Source: a virus. Taken from it: a stretch of 28,628 nt of DNA. Below are positions 27,326-28,628 of this stretch, piece by piece (position 1 is the first letter of the stretch; every line of letters begins with the position of its first letter). A program made the translations under genes and the position numbers. Under the pieces are notes generated by a model, which did not search any database, had not been told where the DNA came from, and saw only the letters and a list, made by a program, of their open reading frames with translations. The stretch is taken from positions 1-28,628 of IMG/VR virus record IMGVR_UViG_3300042923_000265; one strand, 5' to 3'.

Positions 27326-27841
27326 ATGCCTGGTAGCTCAATTGGAATCACAATGAATATTGGTTATCCCGGCAGTTTCGCTCGTAACGCGGACTGCATT
27401 ATTTTAAATCGTGGGGTACTTGCTACTGATTTAGTAAATGTAGCGTTTGGCGATCCTGTAGTATTAAACTCTGACAACACGGTTAGTAAATTTGGTGCAA
27501 GTAATACGGCAGCACAATTCGCAGGGGTTGCAATTCGTGAAGTTAAACAAGCACAAGATTACTATACTCCTGCTGGCTATTATAAACCCGGTACACAAGC
27601 AGATATTCTTACACGTGGTGGAATTTGTGTACAAGTTCAAAATGGCACGCCTACTGCTGCTGGTGGCGCAGTTTACTTGCGTACAGTTGCAGGTTCTCTT
27701 GCTACACCAGTTGGCGGTTTTGAAGCTGCTGCTGCATCCGATGGTGGTACTACAATTTTACTTAATAATGTAGTATTTGCAACTGGAAATATTGATGCTA
27801 ATAACATCGCAGAAATTACAATTCTTACGAGACATGCGTAA
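27326..27841 (+). CDS. Head decoration / structural cement protein
   Basis: 171 residues after AAAGGAGGTAAATAATT. NIGYPGSFARNADCIILNRG, FGDPVVLNSDNTVSKFG, FAGVAIREVKQAQDYY, GYYKPGTQADILTRGGICVQ and GGAVYLRTVAG. This is the conserved phage cement protein encoded between DUF2213 scaffold and DUF2184 capsid genes. It binds the capsid lattice after expansion and strengthens it. Confidence 0.8.
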   Translation: MPGSSIGITMNIGYPGSFARNADCIILNRGVLATDLVNVAFGDPVVLNSDNTVSKFGASNTAAQFAGVAIREVKQAQDYYTPAGYYKPGTQADILTRGGICVQVQNGTPTAAGGAVYLRTVAGSLATPVGGFEAAAASDGGTTILLNNVVFATGNIDANNIAEITILTRHA

Positions 27842-27858
27842 TAAAGGAGGAATAAAAT

Positions 27859-28628
27859 TTGTTTAACTTTAATAATGGTGCTCCTATGAGTACTTTAAAA
27901 ATCCCAGCTTCATTAAGAGCGCAAGATGCTGCTACTAGCGGTGGTCTTGCGTTTTTAGTTGGTGAGCTTGAAAAACGTGATCCAAAACTACGTGAACCAT
28001 TAACTAGTGTTACGTATCCACGCGATATTGTAATTAAAACTGGTGGCGGTTTCGTTGAAAACGTATCTGCATATAACGTATCATATGCAACTTCCGCAGG
28101 TGCTGACGGTGGTATTATTGGTGGCGAAACTAATAGTATTCCAATGATGCAAGCTGATATTGGAAAAGACATTTACAAAGTATTTAGTTGGGCACATATT
28201 TTAAAAGTACCTTTTGTTGATCAACAAAAATTACAAAATATCGGACGCTCACTTGATGATTTATTGGATAAAGGTATTCGTTTAAACCATAACAAAACTA
28301 TGGACCGTAACGTATACGTTGGGTTCCCTAACCTTGGTACATATGGCATTGTAAACAATCCAAATGTTACTCATGGTTCTGCTGCTGCTGGTGCTTCTGG
28401 TAGCACATTATGGGCAAATAAAACACCTGATGAAATTTTAGATGATATTAATGAAGTTATGAACGCTACTTGGGCAGCTTCTGAATATGATTTATCTGGT
28501 ATGGCTAATCATATCTTAGTACCACCTGAAAAATACAAATATTTAGTAGCTCGTAAAGTAAGTGCAGCGGGTAATATTTCTATTTTGCAATTCTTACTTG
28601 AAAATAACATCGGCAAAAATCAAGGTAT
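27859..28628 (+). CDS. Major capsid protein (DUF2184 family), partial
   Basis: Starts at TTG 27859 after AAAGGAGGAATAAAATT and runs off the right edge; 256 residues are visible. MFNFNNGAPMSTLKIPASLR, then SGGLAFLVGELEKRDPKLRE, SVTYPRDIVIKTGGGFVENV, ETNSIPMMQADIGKDIYKVF and ANHILVPPEKYKYLVARKVS match DUF2184/major capsid proteins of phages that also carry DUF1073 portals. It forms the capsid shell with an HK97-type fold expected for this family. The TTG start explains why ATG-based calling misses the first residues. Confidence 0.88.
   Translation, partial: MFNFNNGAPMSTLKIPASLRAQDAATSGGLAFLVGELEKRDPKLREPLTSVTYPRDIVIKTGGGFVENVSAYNVSYATSAGADGGIIGGETNSIPMMQADIGKDIYKVFSWAHILKVPFVDQQKLQNIGRSLDDLLDKGIRLNHNKTMDRNVYVGFPNLGTYGIVNNPNVTHGSAAAGASGSTLWANKTPDEILDDINEVMNATWAASEYDLSGMANHILVPPEKYKYLVARKVSAAGNISILQFLLENNIGKNQG

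Noticed and set aside
1-28628. CRISPR arrays, insertion sequences, attachment sites, rRNA
   Set aside because: I looked for spaced repeats, terminal inverted repeats with a transposase, and integrase-linked repeats and saw none. The repeats present are gene-junction or tandem duplications.

Overview
The window is a stretch of tailed-phage (siphophage-like) DNA, from either a free phage or a prophage. It is AT-rich and densely packed. Nearly all genes read left to right, many overlap at ATGA, GTGA or TTGA stop-start junctions, and TTG starts are common. Low G+C, strong GGAGG/GAGGTGA Shine-Dalgarno sites and TATAAT promoters point to a low-GC Firmicutes host. The protein repertoire would fit a Negativicutes gut bacterium, but that is inference and no host gene is present. 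No integrase or complete lysogeny switch is visible, so lifestyle cannot be decided.

Layout. 1-2.8 kb: end of a DnaD-like replication protein, a helicase-loader-like protein, a MazG-like pyrophosphohydrolase and a PAPS-reductase-like PP-loop protein. 2.9-5.1 kb: a chain of tiny genes with similar translation-coupling junctions. 5.1-6.5 kb: the ssb locus, where an 18-codon ssb remnant is followed by a minus-strand ribbon-helix-helix (RHH) repressor, a divergent HNH homing-type endonuclease and a complete ssb. 6.5-8.8 kb: RusA resolvase, small genes and a RinA-like late regulator. 8.8-9.3 kb: a gene-free, more GC-rich, strongly structured stretch with an H-type pseudoknot and a 94-nt tRNA-like fold. 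9.3-14 kb: accessory genes, including a minus-strand two-gene operon with its own promoter and terminator (moron-like). 14.1-16.9 kb: a second RinA/ArpU-like regulator, a candidate activated late promoter, an HNH nuclease, a phage metallopeptidase and the small terminase. 17.7-19.6 kb: a GIY-YIG endonuclease overlapping the start of the large terminase gene. 19.6-28.6 kb: portal, minor head protein, small genes, a beta-helix fibre-like protein, a second decoration-like protein, a DUF2213 protease/scaffold fusion with a nested scaffold start, a cement protein and the major capsid protein, which runs off the right end.

How it works together. The left part supplies replication and recombination (helicase loading, SSB, RusA). 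Two RinA/ArpU-type regulators flank the accessory block and probably switch on the late genes. The terminase and head modules package DNA and build the capsid.

Most interesting: (1) terL is split inside its Walker A motif by 5 nt, arranged as GGT-TAG with a second GGT overlapping the stop. A 5-nt ribosome hop would restore GGKRASKN exactly; the simpler alternative is a frameshift mutation. (2) An RHH/HNH cassette sits on a broken ssb, with a perfect 10-bp palindrome overlapping both divergent -35 boxes. (3) The structured RNA region at 8.8-9.2 kb.
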